Shown here: positions 1-6,647 of the stretch, one piece after another
How positions within the stretch are numbered: the stretch's first letter is position 1
Layout: every line of letters starts with the position of its first letter
Source of the DNA: Pseudomonadota bacterium
GTDB lineage: Bacteria > Pseudomonadota > Alphaproteobacteria > Acetobacterales > Acetobacteraceae
Direction of reading: 5' to 3'
DNA length: 64,000 nucleotides
Assembly (NCBI GenBank): GCA_021805545.1
Contig: JAJZFB010000044.1
Location: 21,311-85,310 of the forward strand
Position numbers and translations under genes: made by a program
The notes under the pieces: generated by a model
Seen by the model: the letters and a program-made list of their open reading frames with translations, nothing else
Database searches by the model: none
What the model was told of the DNA's origin: nothing

Positions 1-229
1 CGAAGCAGCTAGCTCCGTCCGCTTCCCGGCAACTTCCCCTCACAATTCCCTCGGGCGTGCAACGGTGATGGAGGGTGACGGGAGGCCACGGCGGGAGACA
101 AAGGGTAGGCTCGAACCGCCAGACCATGGGCGGCCGGTCGTGGTTCGCCTGAATACAACGTTCGTCGCTCCGGTATTGATGAACTTGACGGTCAGCCATT
201 CGCCCTCGGCAGGTAGCCAACCGCGTGCC

Positions 230-826
230 CTACGCCGCCGCACTGTGCTCCTCGCGGGCGGCGGACCAAACCTCACGGGCAGCATCCGCATTGATGATGG
301 CGATGCCGAGGCCGACCAGCAGGTCGGGCCAGGCCGAGCGCCAGAGGGAGGCCGTGACCATGCCTGCGAGGATGATGGCGATGTTGGCCAGCACATCGTT
401 GCGGGCGGAGAGGTAGGCGGCCTTGGCGAGACTGCCACCATGCACGCGGTGGCGCGCCAACATGAGCGCGCAAGCGGCGTTGATCAGCATCGCCCCGGCG
501 GCCGTGGCCGAGAGCAGCAAGGGCGAAGGCGGCACAGGGTGGAGGAATTTCTGCCACGCGGTCCAGATGGTGGCGAGGCCGGGCACCAGCAGGATGCCGG
601 CCAGTGCCATGCCGAGCCGTGCCCGCAGCTTCAGCCTCCAGCCCAAGGCCAGCATGATGAGCAGGTTGACGGAGGCATCCTCCAGGAAGTCGATGCTGTC
701 AGCGAAGAGCGAGACCGAGCCGATAGCCAGCGCCACGGCGAACTCGATGCCGAAATAAGCGAGGTTGAGTGCGCCGGCCCAGAAGACCGCACGGCGGAAA
801 GTTGAATTTCTGGCGGCCTCGCTCAA
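230..826 (-). CDS. Short cation diffusion facilitator (CDF)-type membrane protein
   Basis: This 198-residue protein is predicted to be mostly transmembrane helices and resembles the membrane half of CDF metal exporters. A motif ADSIDFLEDASVN near residue 43 corresponds to the family's first metal-site helix, and NDVLAN near residue 143 to the second. The cytoplasmic C-terminal domain of full CDF proteins (about 300 residues) is absent, so it is a short form. I use a TTG start because a good Shine-Dalgarno (GAGAGGA) lies just upstream. It is divergent from dmeR-dmeF across a 70-bp gap holding a G-tract operator candidate, so control by the same metal sensor is inferred. Transported ion unknown. 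Confidence 0.75.
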   Translation of the reverse strand: MSEAARNSTFRRAVFWAGALNLAYFGIEFAVALAIGSVSLFADSIDFLEDASVNLLIMLALGWRLKLRARLGMALAGILLVPGLATIWTAWQKFLHPVPPSPLLLSATAAGAMLINAACALMLARHRVHGGSLAKAAYLSARNDVLANIAIILAGMVTASLWRSAWPDLLVGLGIAIINADAAREVWSAAREEHSAAA

Positions 827-870
827 GCTTGATCCTCTCTGGCACAGTCTCGTTAGGCGTCTTCCATGGC

Positions 871-887
871 ATAGGGGGGTAGGCTAT
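871..887. promoter_or_regulatory. Candidate DmeR/RcnR-type operator (G-tract with AT flanks)
   Basis: The sequence ATAGGGGGGTAGGCTAT has a six-G tract with ATA/TAT ends, lying 10 bp before the dmeR start and inside the divergent spacer with the short CDF gene. RcnR and related CsoR-family sensors are known to bind G/C tracts flanked by AT-rich inverted repeats. Assignment is by motif shape and position only. Confidence 0.5.
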
Positions 888-896
888 ACAAGCCGC

Positions 897-1175
897 ATGA
901 GCCATACCGTCCGTGACAAACAGCGCCTGCTAGCGCGCGTGCGCCGCATCCGCGGCCAGGTTGAAGCCATCGAGCGCGCGCTGGAGAGCGAGGCCAGTTG
1001 CGAGAAGGTGATGCACCTGCTCGCCGGCATGCGCGGCGCCACGGCGGGGCTGATGGCGCAGATCGTCGAGGACCATGTCCTCACCCATCTCGTGGATGCT
1101 GAAAAACACCCCGGCGCCCTAAACGAAGACGCGGCCGAGCAATTGCTCGAAGTCGTCCGCACCTATTTGAAGTAA
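897..1175 (+). CDS. dmeR: CsoR/RcnR-family metal-sensing transcriptional repressor
   Basis: This is a 92-residue all-helical repressor of the CsoR/RcnR/FrmR family. It shows the typical N-terminal helix (LLARVRRIRGQVEAIERAL), a conserved Cys in SCEKVMHLLAGMRGA near residue 38, and a His in EDHVLTHLVD near residue 64, positions used for metal or thiol chemistry in this family. I start at the ATG at 897, which gives the normal family length; a longer frame opens at 765 but has no family similarity. It is followed after one base by the CDF exporter dmeF, the DmeRF arrangement known for Co/Ni resistance in rhizobia. Formaldehyde sensing (FrmR) is less likely given the neighbours. Confidence 0.82.
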   Translation: MSHTVRDKQRLLARVRRIRGQVEAIERALESEASCEKVMHLLAGMRGATAGLMAQIVEDHVLTHLVDAEKHPGALNEDAAEQLLEVVRTYLK

Positions 1176-1176
1176 T

Positions 1177-2430
1177 ATGCTGATGCAGACTCAAACTATG
1201 CCCAAGGCCGGCCACAGCCATATTTTTCTAGGCGCCGATCATGACAGCAGCGAGCAGCGCACCTGGTGGGTGATCTGGCTCTGCGGCGCGATGATGGTGG
1301 CGGAGATACTGGGCGGCTGGTTATTCGGCTCCATCGCCCTGGTGGCCGACGGGCTGCACATGAGCACCCATGCCGGCGCCATGCTACTGGCCGCCCTCGC
1401 CTATCGCTACGCCCGTCGGCATGCGAGCGATCCGCGCTTCTCTTTCGGCACCGGTAAATTGGGCGACCTCGCGGGCTTCACCAGCGCCATCATCCTGGCC
1501 ATAATAGCGTTGCTGATCGGGTTTGAGGCGGTGAGCCGCTTCCTCTCACCCGTGCCAATCCATTTTGCCGAGGCCATTCCCATTGCCTGCCTCGGGCTGG
1601 TTGTGAACATCGTCAGCGCCGTGCTGCTTTCCGGCGGGCACGACCATGGGCACAGTCATGGGCATGGACACAGCCACGCACATCATGACCATGATGACGA
1701 ACACATCATCCCTACTTCCTTTGGCGAGGTTCAGCTGGAGGTTTTCGAAGACGGCGTGCCGCCACGCTTCCGCCTGTATGGCGCTCCTGGGCTCGATATT
1801 CCCGCCGACGCCGCCATGATCGAAACCGTGCGTCCCGACGGCACGCGCCAGAGCTTCGGTTTCGTGGCACAGAACGGCTATCTTGAATCCATCGACGAAA
1901 TTCCGGAGCCGCACGAATTCGTGGCTGATGTCAAACTCTTTGATCAGTCCTACAACGTCGCGTTCGAGGAACATGAGCACGCCAGCGGTGCCGCCGGACG
2001 GGACAACAACATGCGAGCCGCCGTGGTGCATGTAGCGGCCGATGCAGCGGTTTCCGTGCTGGTGATCGTGGGGCTGCTGCTGGCCCGCGCTTTCGGCTGG
2101 CTGTGGATGGACCCGCTGGTCGGCATTGTCGGCGCGGCCGTCATCGCGAGCTGGGCCGTGGGGCTGATCCGCGACACGGGCGGCATCCTGCTGGACATGA
2201 CGCCGGACAGGGGCATGGAACAGAAGCTGCGAGACGCGATCGAGCACGACGGCGACGAGCTGGCCGACCTGCATCTCTGGCGGCTCGGTCCCGGCCATCT
2301 GGGCGCGATCCTCTCTGTCACCACCTCAAGTGATCGTACAGCCCTCCACTATCGCGAGCGCCTTGGCCGGTTCAATTCCCTGTCGCACCTGACCATCGAG
2401 GTTCACGAATCCCGGAGCCAGAACAGCTGA
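1177..2430 (+). CDS. dmeF: DmeF-type Co/Ni CDF exporter with an inserted extra domain
   Basis: This 417-residue CDF exporter starts with the DmeF-like HSHIFLGADHD segment, has the DGLHMSTH metal-site motif (about 59-65) and a His-rich loop at about 155-176 (GHDHGHSHGHGHSHAHH). A second site, HVAAD, follows near residue 288. Between the His loop and the later helices lies a ~90-residue stretch (about 177-268) with a segment VQLEVFEDGVPPRFRLY that looks like the N-terminal domain of CzcB/NccB-type periplasmic adaptor proteins. It probably exports Co(II)/Ni(II) from the cytoplasm, repressed by DmeR. A terminator follows directly. Confidence 0.85.
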   Translation: MLMQTQTMPKAGHSHIFLGADHDSSEQRTWWVIWLCGAMMVAEILGGWLFGSIALVADGLHMSTHAGAMLLAALAYRYARRHASDPRFSFGTGKLGDLAGFTSAIILAIIALLIGFEAVSRFLSPVPIHFAEAIPIACLGLVVNIVSAVLLSGGHDHGHSHGHGHSHAHHDHDDEHIIPTSFGEVQLEVFEDGVPPRFRLYGAPGLDIPADAAMIETVRPDGTRQSFGFVAQNGYLESIDEIPEPHEFVADVKLFDQSYNVAFEEHEHASGAAGRDNNMRAAVVHVAADAAVSVLVIVGLLLARAFGWLWMDPLVGIVGAAVIASWAVGLIRDTGGILLDMTPDRGMEQKLRDAIEHDGDELADLHLWRLGPGHLGAILSVTTSSDRTALHYRERLGRFNSLSHLTIEVHESRSQNS

Positions 2431-2455
2431 ACCATGCGACTCTGACAGATGAAAG

Positions 2456-2485
2456 CGCCGCTGTCTCGCAGCGGCGTTGTTCTTG
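2456..2485 (+). terminator. Rho-independent terminator of dmeRF
   Basis: An 8-bp perfect stem (CGCCGCTG / CAGCGGCG) with a 5-base loop is followed by TTGTTCTTG, 26 bases after the dmeF stop codon. Confidence 0.75.
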
Positions 2486-2663
2486 CGTCGGCGTCCCGGT
2501 TATCGCATCGTAAATCAGCATCATATTCGTTACGATATCACACATCTTAAAACTTACTGCCGATTAGGTGCATCGCTTCACTTTGCAATGACGAACTTTC
2601 GGGACATCCCTGTTAATCGCCAAATCTTTTTGAAAAGACCAATATCAGGCAACCTCATTCAAA

Positions 2664-2754
2664 CGGGGCCAAGCCCCAGGTTGCACACCCGCAAGGGGTG
2701 CGCTTTTGGGCGATCCGCCGAGCGGCTCGCTGTCTGGCCGGGCCTATGCCCGTC
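2664..2754. repeat. Repeat A, copy 1 (palindromic, ~90 bp)
   Basis: This segment matches 4441-4531 at roughly 80-85% identity by eye. It contains two nested hairpins: GGGGCC/GCCCC, and an imperfect CACCC/GGGTG stem around GCAAG. The two copies lie in the same orientation and flank the XRE and diguanylate-cyclase genes. Confidence 0.7.
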
Positions 2755-2873
2755 CCCAACAGCCCCAAGATCAAACGTTAATTTCTACAGCCAGCACCTC
2801 CGGCACCCTTAACCTGGTCGGGCTACCCTCCTTCGGACTCACTCGGGATAGCGGCGTTGCCTGGCGTTCTTGC

Positions 2874-3089
2874 TCATTCCTCATCCGCCTGCACCAGATC
2901 GGCCACAGTAACGTCGAGCACCCGCGCCAATTCATACAGCGTGATCACGGTCGGATTCCGCCGCCCCCGCTCCAGACTGCTCAAATATTGCTGGCTGACC
3001 CCCGAACGCGCCTCGACCTCTTCCTGCGTCAGGCCCTTGGCCTTGCGCAGCCGCGCAAAATTCCGCCCCACCAATTGCCGCATATCCAT
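2874..3089 (-). CDS. XRE-family helix-turn-helix regulator (stand-alone HTH)
   Basis: This 71-residue protein is essentially one Cro/C1-type helix-turn-helix domain. The segment GLTQEEVEARSGVSQQYLSS contains the turn and recognition helix, followed by LERGRRNPTVITLYELARVLDV, as in XRE proteins. No sensing domain is attached. A 12-bp perfect palindrome lies ~30 bp upstream of its start, suggesting autoregulation. The cyclase gene at 3307 is divergent from it, so it may also be a target. Role otherwise unknown. Confidence 0.8.
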   Translation of the reverse strand: MDMRQLVGRNFARLRKAKGLTQEEVEARSGVSQQYLSSLERGRRNPTVITLYELARVLDVTVADLVQADEE

Positions 3090-3119
3090 GCGGCATGCAT
3101 TGCCCGCTTACACACTTTA

Positions 3120-3136
3120 AGTTTATAAACTATAAT
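3120..3136. promoter_or_regulatory. Candidate XRE operator overlapping a TATAAT box
   Basis: AGTTTATAAACT (3120-3131) is a perfect 12-bp palindrome in an AT-rich island of otherwise GC-rich DNA. It runs straight into TATAAT (3131-3136), a consensus -10 on the plus strand; the minus strand also offers TATTAT. It sits in the 217-bp gap between the divergent XRE and diguanylate-cyclase genes. Confidence 0.5.
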
Positions 3137-3306
3137 ATGTATTTTACGCGGAATGTGGTAAGGACCATGCGCGGGGATGATTTCCCCGAACAATGAACAC
3201 CACCCTACCTCCCGCTTGAATGCATTGATTTCCGCGCGGCCCCCGCTCCACATGGCACCGCCGGAACGGTACAGACGATCGGGTAGAACCACGCGGGCAT
3301 AAGCCA

Positions 3307-4365
3307 ATGCATGACACGGATCAGCCGGTCTGGGATGACATACAACGCTGGGAGATGGCCATGCGGGCCACGACTGGCCTGCTCAAGATTTTCTCTTTCC
3401 CCGAATTCTTTACCGCCGCCGCTGAGTGCTTGGCCAAGCTCCTCGGCGCCGATGGCGTGGCGCTGATTGTTTTCGATGAACCCGGGCAATTGCGATACAA
3501 ACTGTTCCACGGTTTGGAACAGCTCAACCAAACCCCCATCGTCAAATTCAGCTTCTCCGCCAGCCAGGGTACGGTCGGGCGCGCGCTCGCCTCGGGCCAG
3601 GCGTTGTTTACACCCGATTATCCCAACAGCGCGGATGCCATGCCGGATTTTGTTGCGGCGGGGCTGCGCGCCAATCTGGTTGTGCCACTGCCTGGGCCCG
3701 CCGGCTCCAACGGCGCCATCGCGATTGCCTGGCTGTACCGCCACCCCGCGCCACCAAACGCCACAAGCCTTGCCATTGCCGAGATGTTCGCCGCCCTTAC
3801 CGGCTCAGCCGTGTACCGGGAAGCCTTGGAGGCTCAGCTCGAGACCCTCTCCCTCACCGACCCGCTGACGGGCTTGCCGAACCGGCGCACATTTATACTG
3901 CGCCTCATCAACGCGCAAAAACGTGCCTGCCGTAATCAGTCGCTCATGGCGCTCGCCGTGATCGATCTGGATGGTTTCAAAACCATCAATGACGAACTCG
4001 GCCATGCCGCCGGAGATCAACGCCTGCTCCTGGCAGCCAATGCGATCCAAAACATCGTCCGTGACATTGATATGGTCGCCCGTTTTGGCGGGGACGAGTT
4101 TGTCGTCATTCTCGAGGATCTACGCTCTTCCCAAGAAATTCTTTCGATCCTCAACCGTATCGTCGGCGCCGTTCTTGAAGGCTGCAATAGCAGCAATGAC
4201 CGATACAGGATCACCGCCAGCCTCGGCGCCACGATCTATCCGCTGGATTTTTCGGAACCAGAGATTTTGCTCAAACATGCGGATGAGGCGATGTATCTCT
4301 CCAAGCGCAATGGCGGCAATCAGGTTACCCTGCTCCCCCGCGATCTGGTTTCTTCTTCGCGATAA
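3307..4365 (+). CDS. GAF-GGDEF diguanylate cyclase
   Basis: This 352-residue soluble protein has an N-terminal GAF-type sensory domain (about 25-170) and a C-terminal GGDEF domain (about 180-345). The active site is intact: GGDEF at 261-265, with the substrate-binding segment DLDGFKTINDELGH at 221-233. An RxxD inhibitory site (RDID, 252-255) lies five residues before GGDEF, so product inhibition by c-di-GMP is expected. There are no transmembrane segments. It should make c-di-GMP from two GTP in response to a small ligand or redox signal at the GAF domain. It lies between the two copies of repeat A with the XRE gene. Confidence 0.9.
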   Translation: MHDTDQPVWDDIQRWEMAMRATTGLLKIFSFPEFFTAAAECLAKLLGADGVALIVFDEPGQLRYKLFHGLEQLNQTPIVKFSFSASQGTVGRALASGQALFTPDYPNSADAMPDFVAAGLRANLVVPLPGPAGSNGAIAIAWLYRHPAPPNATSLAIAEMFAALTGSAVYREALEAQLETLSLTDPLTGLPNRRTFILRLINAQKRACRNQSLMALAVIDLDGFKTINDELGHAAGDQRLLLAANAIQNIVRDIDMVARFGGDEFVVILEDLRSSQEILSILNRIVGAVLEGCNSSNDRYRITASLGATIYPLDFSEPEILLKHADEAMYLSKRNGGNQVTLLPRDLVSSSR

Positions 4366-4440
4366 ACTATCGCCGGTGAGAAGGCCCTTGGGTCTCGTTG
4401 CATAGGTGTTTTGAGAAGAGCAGCCGGCAAAAATCTTCAG

Positions 4441-4531
4441 CGGGGCCAGGCCCCTGGTTGCGCACCCGCAAGGGGTGCGCTTCTGGGCGATCCGCCAAGC
4501 GGCTCGCTTTCCGGCAGGCCCTTCGGCCTCG
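4441..4531. repeat. Repeat A, copy 2 (palindromic, ~90 bp)
   Basis: Direct repeat of 2664-2754 with scattered substitutions. In this copy the second hairpin is perfect: GCGCACCC, loop GCAAG, GGGTGCGC. Compensating changes in hairpin arms would suggest that structure is what is conserved. Confidence 0.7.
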
Positions 4532-4619
4532 CCAAAGTCTTTGCGGTGTCACCCGTTGGGCGGTTCAGACAGTCCCCAGCCCCGCAGAATCCATTTCTAA
4601 AAACAGGCGGTTCAGCCAG

Positions 4620-4645
4620 AGCGCGCCGGTAAACGGCGCGCTTTA
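4620..4645. terminator. GC-rich hairpin, possible tRNA-Leu terminator
   Basis: AGCGCGCCG and CGGCGCGCT form a 9-bp perfect stem with loop GTAAA. On the plus strand it is followed by TTAAA. On the minus strand it lies ~95 bases past the tRNA-Leu 3' end. The T tract is weak on both strands. Confidence 0.45.
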
Positions 4646-4734
4646 AACGCCATCTGGCAAGCGGACCACGTGCCAGGAGTTATACTCACGGATCGTGAAT
4701 AACCGGAGACGATCAACTAGTGCAGCTAGAAAGT

Positions 4735-4821
4735 TGGTGCGGGTGGTCGGAATCGAACCGACACTCCGTTGCCGGAACTGGATTTTGAATCCAGCGCGTC
4801 TACCAGTTCCACCACACCCGC
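4735..4821 (-). tRNA. tRNA-Leu (anticodon CAA)
   Basis: The minus strand reads as a complete class II tRNA. It has an acceptor stem starting GCGGGTG and ending CACCCGC, an encoded CCA end (4735-4737), an anticodon stem-loop CTGGA-TTCAAAA-TCCAG with anticodon CAA, a long variable arm and a TTCGATTC T loop. The integrase gene lies just upstream of its 5' end. Its 5' half and upstream region are duplicated at 6298-6426. Confidence 0.95.
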
Positions 4822-4908
4822 AACGCATGATGTCTATAACTCGTCTCCGCCCGCCTGCCAATACACCCCAAAAATGGTCACCTATCCATGCCTATTTAAG
4901 ATCTTGAC
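4780..4908. repeat. Left attachment-type repeat (tRNA-Leu 5' half plus upstream flank)
   Basis: Positions 4780-4822 match 6298-6340 with one mismatch, and weaker similarity continues to about 4908/6426. Identity begins abruptly at GGATTTTGA in the anticodon loop, which is where a tRNA-targeting integrase would exchange strands. The repeat overlaps the 3' end of the integrase gene. Confidence 0.75.
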
Positions 4909-6166
4909 CAAATTTCGACCGTCCTGTGGAAGATGAGCGCCCTACCCCTCTCCGCCGCACGTTCACGGCTGATGCGTCGATCATATGTTTGATATGCGCG
5001 GCATAAAACTTCTCGATCATCTCAACGCTGGTCCGGCAGTTTTTGGCAATCTGATAGATATCGGCCCCTTCCATCAACCGCATCGAGATATAGGTATGCC
5101 GGAGGCTGTATGCGGTTCGAGGATTTCCCTCACGATCAAATTTCAAATCTAACTCATCCAAAACGCTGTTCCACAGTTCCCTGTGTTTGAAAGGAAATAG
5201 TTTGTCGGTAGGGCCAGGCTTTCTGAACTCCCCCGACACATCGTCGCTACCCGCCTTGAGCTGGCGCCCCTTAGCCTCTATCTGCCTCGGCCGGTCGCGC
5301 AGCCGTTCAAACGGCAGTACGGCACCGGGCATGCTCTTACAGTACCCGACTCCGCGTTTACCGCGGACACTGATCTCCAGAATCGTTTCCTTCGATCCGG
5401 AGTCCTTGACGATCTCGACATCTCGAAACTCCAGTCGCCAAACCTCATCTGGGCGCAATCCGGTATTGACCATAAACAGGACAAAGTCGTGCAGTTGCTC
5501 GCAGGCCCAGCGCCAACGCTGTTTGGGTGGATCAGCCGCCCGTGCGCGCGTCGCTGTGTAGAGCCGCTTATAATCTTCCGGCGAGAGCCAAGCACGATGG
5601 GAAATTTTTCCTGAACTCTTATATGGAGCTGAAAGGTCTGGGATATGGTCGAGCCAACCGTTTCGCACGGCTGACTTCAGAACCAGCCGCAGAAGCACGA
5701 TTTCTTGATGCATTGTTGACCGCGCGGGGCGCTTAGGCTGGCCCGTCTTCATGTCAACACGGGAGCTGCCCCTGTGAATGCGATATTCCTGCACCAGGCC
5801 AGCAGTAATCTCGGACAGCATTTTTTCCCCGAAAAACGGCTCCAAATGGACCTTAAGCCGCAGCCAATGCCCCTCCACGTATTTCGCGTTACGCTCACCG
5901 GCCGTCAGCGCCGTATATTCTTTCCGAAACTGCTCCGCCGCGAATTTGAAGCTCTTCCCGGTCCGCAATTCACCGGCGCGCTGCTTCCCCTTCAACCCGA
6001 GATACCAGTCCTCGGCGATGTCCTTAGCCCGCGCGAGGCTTTCCTCCTTTGTGCTGATCCGAAAATTCTGGCCGTCGAACATGGCAGAACACTGCCAGAA
6101 TCGGCTCCGATCTCGCCGATAGACATGGAGCTTGCCACCTAAAAGCTCGTGGTGCGCCGTCATCAT
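4892..6166 (-). CDS. int: Tyrosine site-specific integrase at tRNA-Leu
   Basis: This 424-residue phage-type integrase has a SAM-like core-binding region (about 70-180) and a C-terminal catalytic domain. Catalytic residues visible are R238 in NTGLRPDE, a Lys in VRGKRGVGYCK near 270, the box YSLRHTYIS with R356 and H357 (the usual first His of HxxR is Tyr), and the nucleophile Y388 in EKFYAAH. A strong Shine-Dalgarno GGAGG precedes two adjacent ATGs, at 6166 and 6163. It sits between tRNA-Leu and a displaced tRNA 5' half, so it almost certainly inserted itself there. Base composition is less GC-rich than in neighbours. No other element gene is present. Confidence 0.92.
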   Translation of the reverse strand: MMTAHHELLGGKLHVYRRDRSRFWQCSAMFDGQNFRISTKEESLARAKDIAEDWYLGLKGKQRAGELRTGKSFKFAAEQFRKEYTALTAGERNAKYVEGHWLRLKVHLEPFFGEKMLSEITAGLVQEYRIHRGSSRVDMKTGQPKRPARSTMHQEIVLLRLVLKSAVRNGWLDHIPDLSAPYKSSGKISHRAWLSPEDYKRLYTATRARAADPPKQRWRWACEQLHDFVLFMVNTGLRPDEVWRLEFRDVEIVKDSGSKETILEISVRGKRGVGYCKSMPGAVLPFERLRDRPRQIEAKGRQLKAGSDDVSGEFRKPGPTDKLFPFKHRELWNSVLDELDLKFDREGNPRTAYSLRHTYISMRLMEGADIYQIAKNCRTSVEMIEKFYAAHIKHMIDASAVNVRRRGVGRSSSTGRSKFGQDLK

Positions 6167-6297
6167 ACAGCCTCCGGCCTATGCGAACACGCGCAGGCAA
6201 AAGTGTGTAAGAAGTGTGCAGTGAAATTTATTACAGGATTTTCGCCGCAGGCGATTGAAATCACAGTGGAATTCCGGTGAATAAGACGTCATAAACC

Positions 6298-6339
6298 GGA
6301 TTTTGAGTCCAGCGCGTCTACCAGTTCCACCACACCCGC
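6298..6339 (-). pseudogene. Displaced 5' half of tRNA-Leu(CAA)
   Basis: On the minus strand this reads as the first half of the tRNA (GCGGGTG, D arm, anticodon stem and CTCAAAA loop). It then breaks off into unrelated sequence at the edge of the integrase element. It lacks the variable arm, T arm and acceptor 3' strand, so it cannot make a tRNA. It is probably the original host 5' half, cut off by integration. Confidence 0.8.
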
Positions 6340-6426
6340 ATCGCACGATGTCTATACCGCGCGCCCAGCCGCCTGCCAATACACCGCATACAAGATCAGC
6401 CATTCATACCTGTTTGAGGTTCTGCC
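6298..6426. repeat. Right attachment-type repeat
   Basis: Partner of 4780-4908. The first 43 bp are nearly identical to the left copy, and the following ~85 bp are recognisably similar but diverged. The distance between copies, about 1,518 bp, gives the size of the inferred element. Confidence 0.72.
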
Positions 6427-6536
6427 TTTGCATTCCGGCGCAAGCCGGCCACGCTGGCACACGGCAATGGCGGGCACCCCGCTCTCGAACCGGGAACCAG
6501 GCGGGCCAGGGACCATCCGCCTCTCAATCAATGGAG

Positions 6537-6596
6537 CAGAGCGCGCTTCAGACGTTCGAAGCGTGCGCAAAGCGAGCGCATCTCAAGTCATCGCGC
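6537..6596. repeat. Repeat B, copy 1 (60 bp)
   Basis: This matches 11477-11536 over 60 bp with six substitutions. It lies downstream of the secA 3' end. It contains GCGC-rich inverted segments. Confidence 0.75.
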
Positions 6597-6647
6597 ATGC
6601 CTGAACAAGGGTCATTCAACCAGAATAAACCGTTATTTATCAACAAC

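Larger units (their letters stand above)
2431..2873. other. Intergenic stretch without a gene: terminator, AT-richer spacer, repeat copy
   Basis: These ~440 bases hold the dmeRF terminator, an AT-richer spacer (about 2490-2660) in which I see no convincing gene, the first copy of repeat A, and about 110 bases before the end of the XRE gene. Open frames here lack ribosome-binding sites and protein-family similarity. Confidence 0.6.
4366..4734. other. Intergenic stretch without a gene: repeat copy and a hairpin
   Basis: These ~370 bases hold the second copy of repeat A (4441-4531) and a GC-rich hairpin (4620-4642) that may end the tRNA-Leu transcript coming from the right. I see no gene here. 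Confidence 0.6.
6167..6647. other. Gene-free stretch: element end, tRNA remnant, REP-like hairpin, repeat B
   Basis: These ~480 bases hold the integrase promoter region and the right attachment-type repeat with its tRNA remnant. They also hold a small hairpin CCGGC-GCAA-GCCGG (6435-6448), repeat B copy 1 and a short AT-rich tail before the secA stop. A long plus-strand open frame from 6303 runs into secA antisense and is not credible. Confidence 0.6.

Noticed and set aside
40..441. A 133-residue minus-strand frame in the first 230 bases and beyond
   Set aside because: Overlaps the CDF gene in another frame, lacks family similarity and a ribosome-binding site. The first 229 bases hold no gene I can support.
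6435..6500. Possible second tRNA remnant (a TTCGAGA-like T loop on the minus strand)
   Set aside because: The flanking bases do not pair as a T arm and no other tRNA arms are present.
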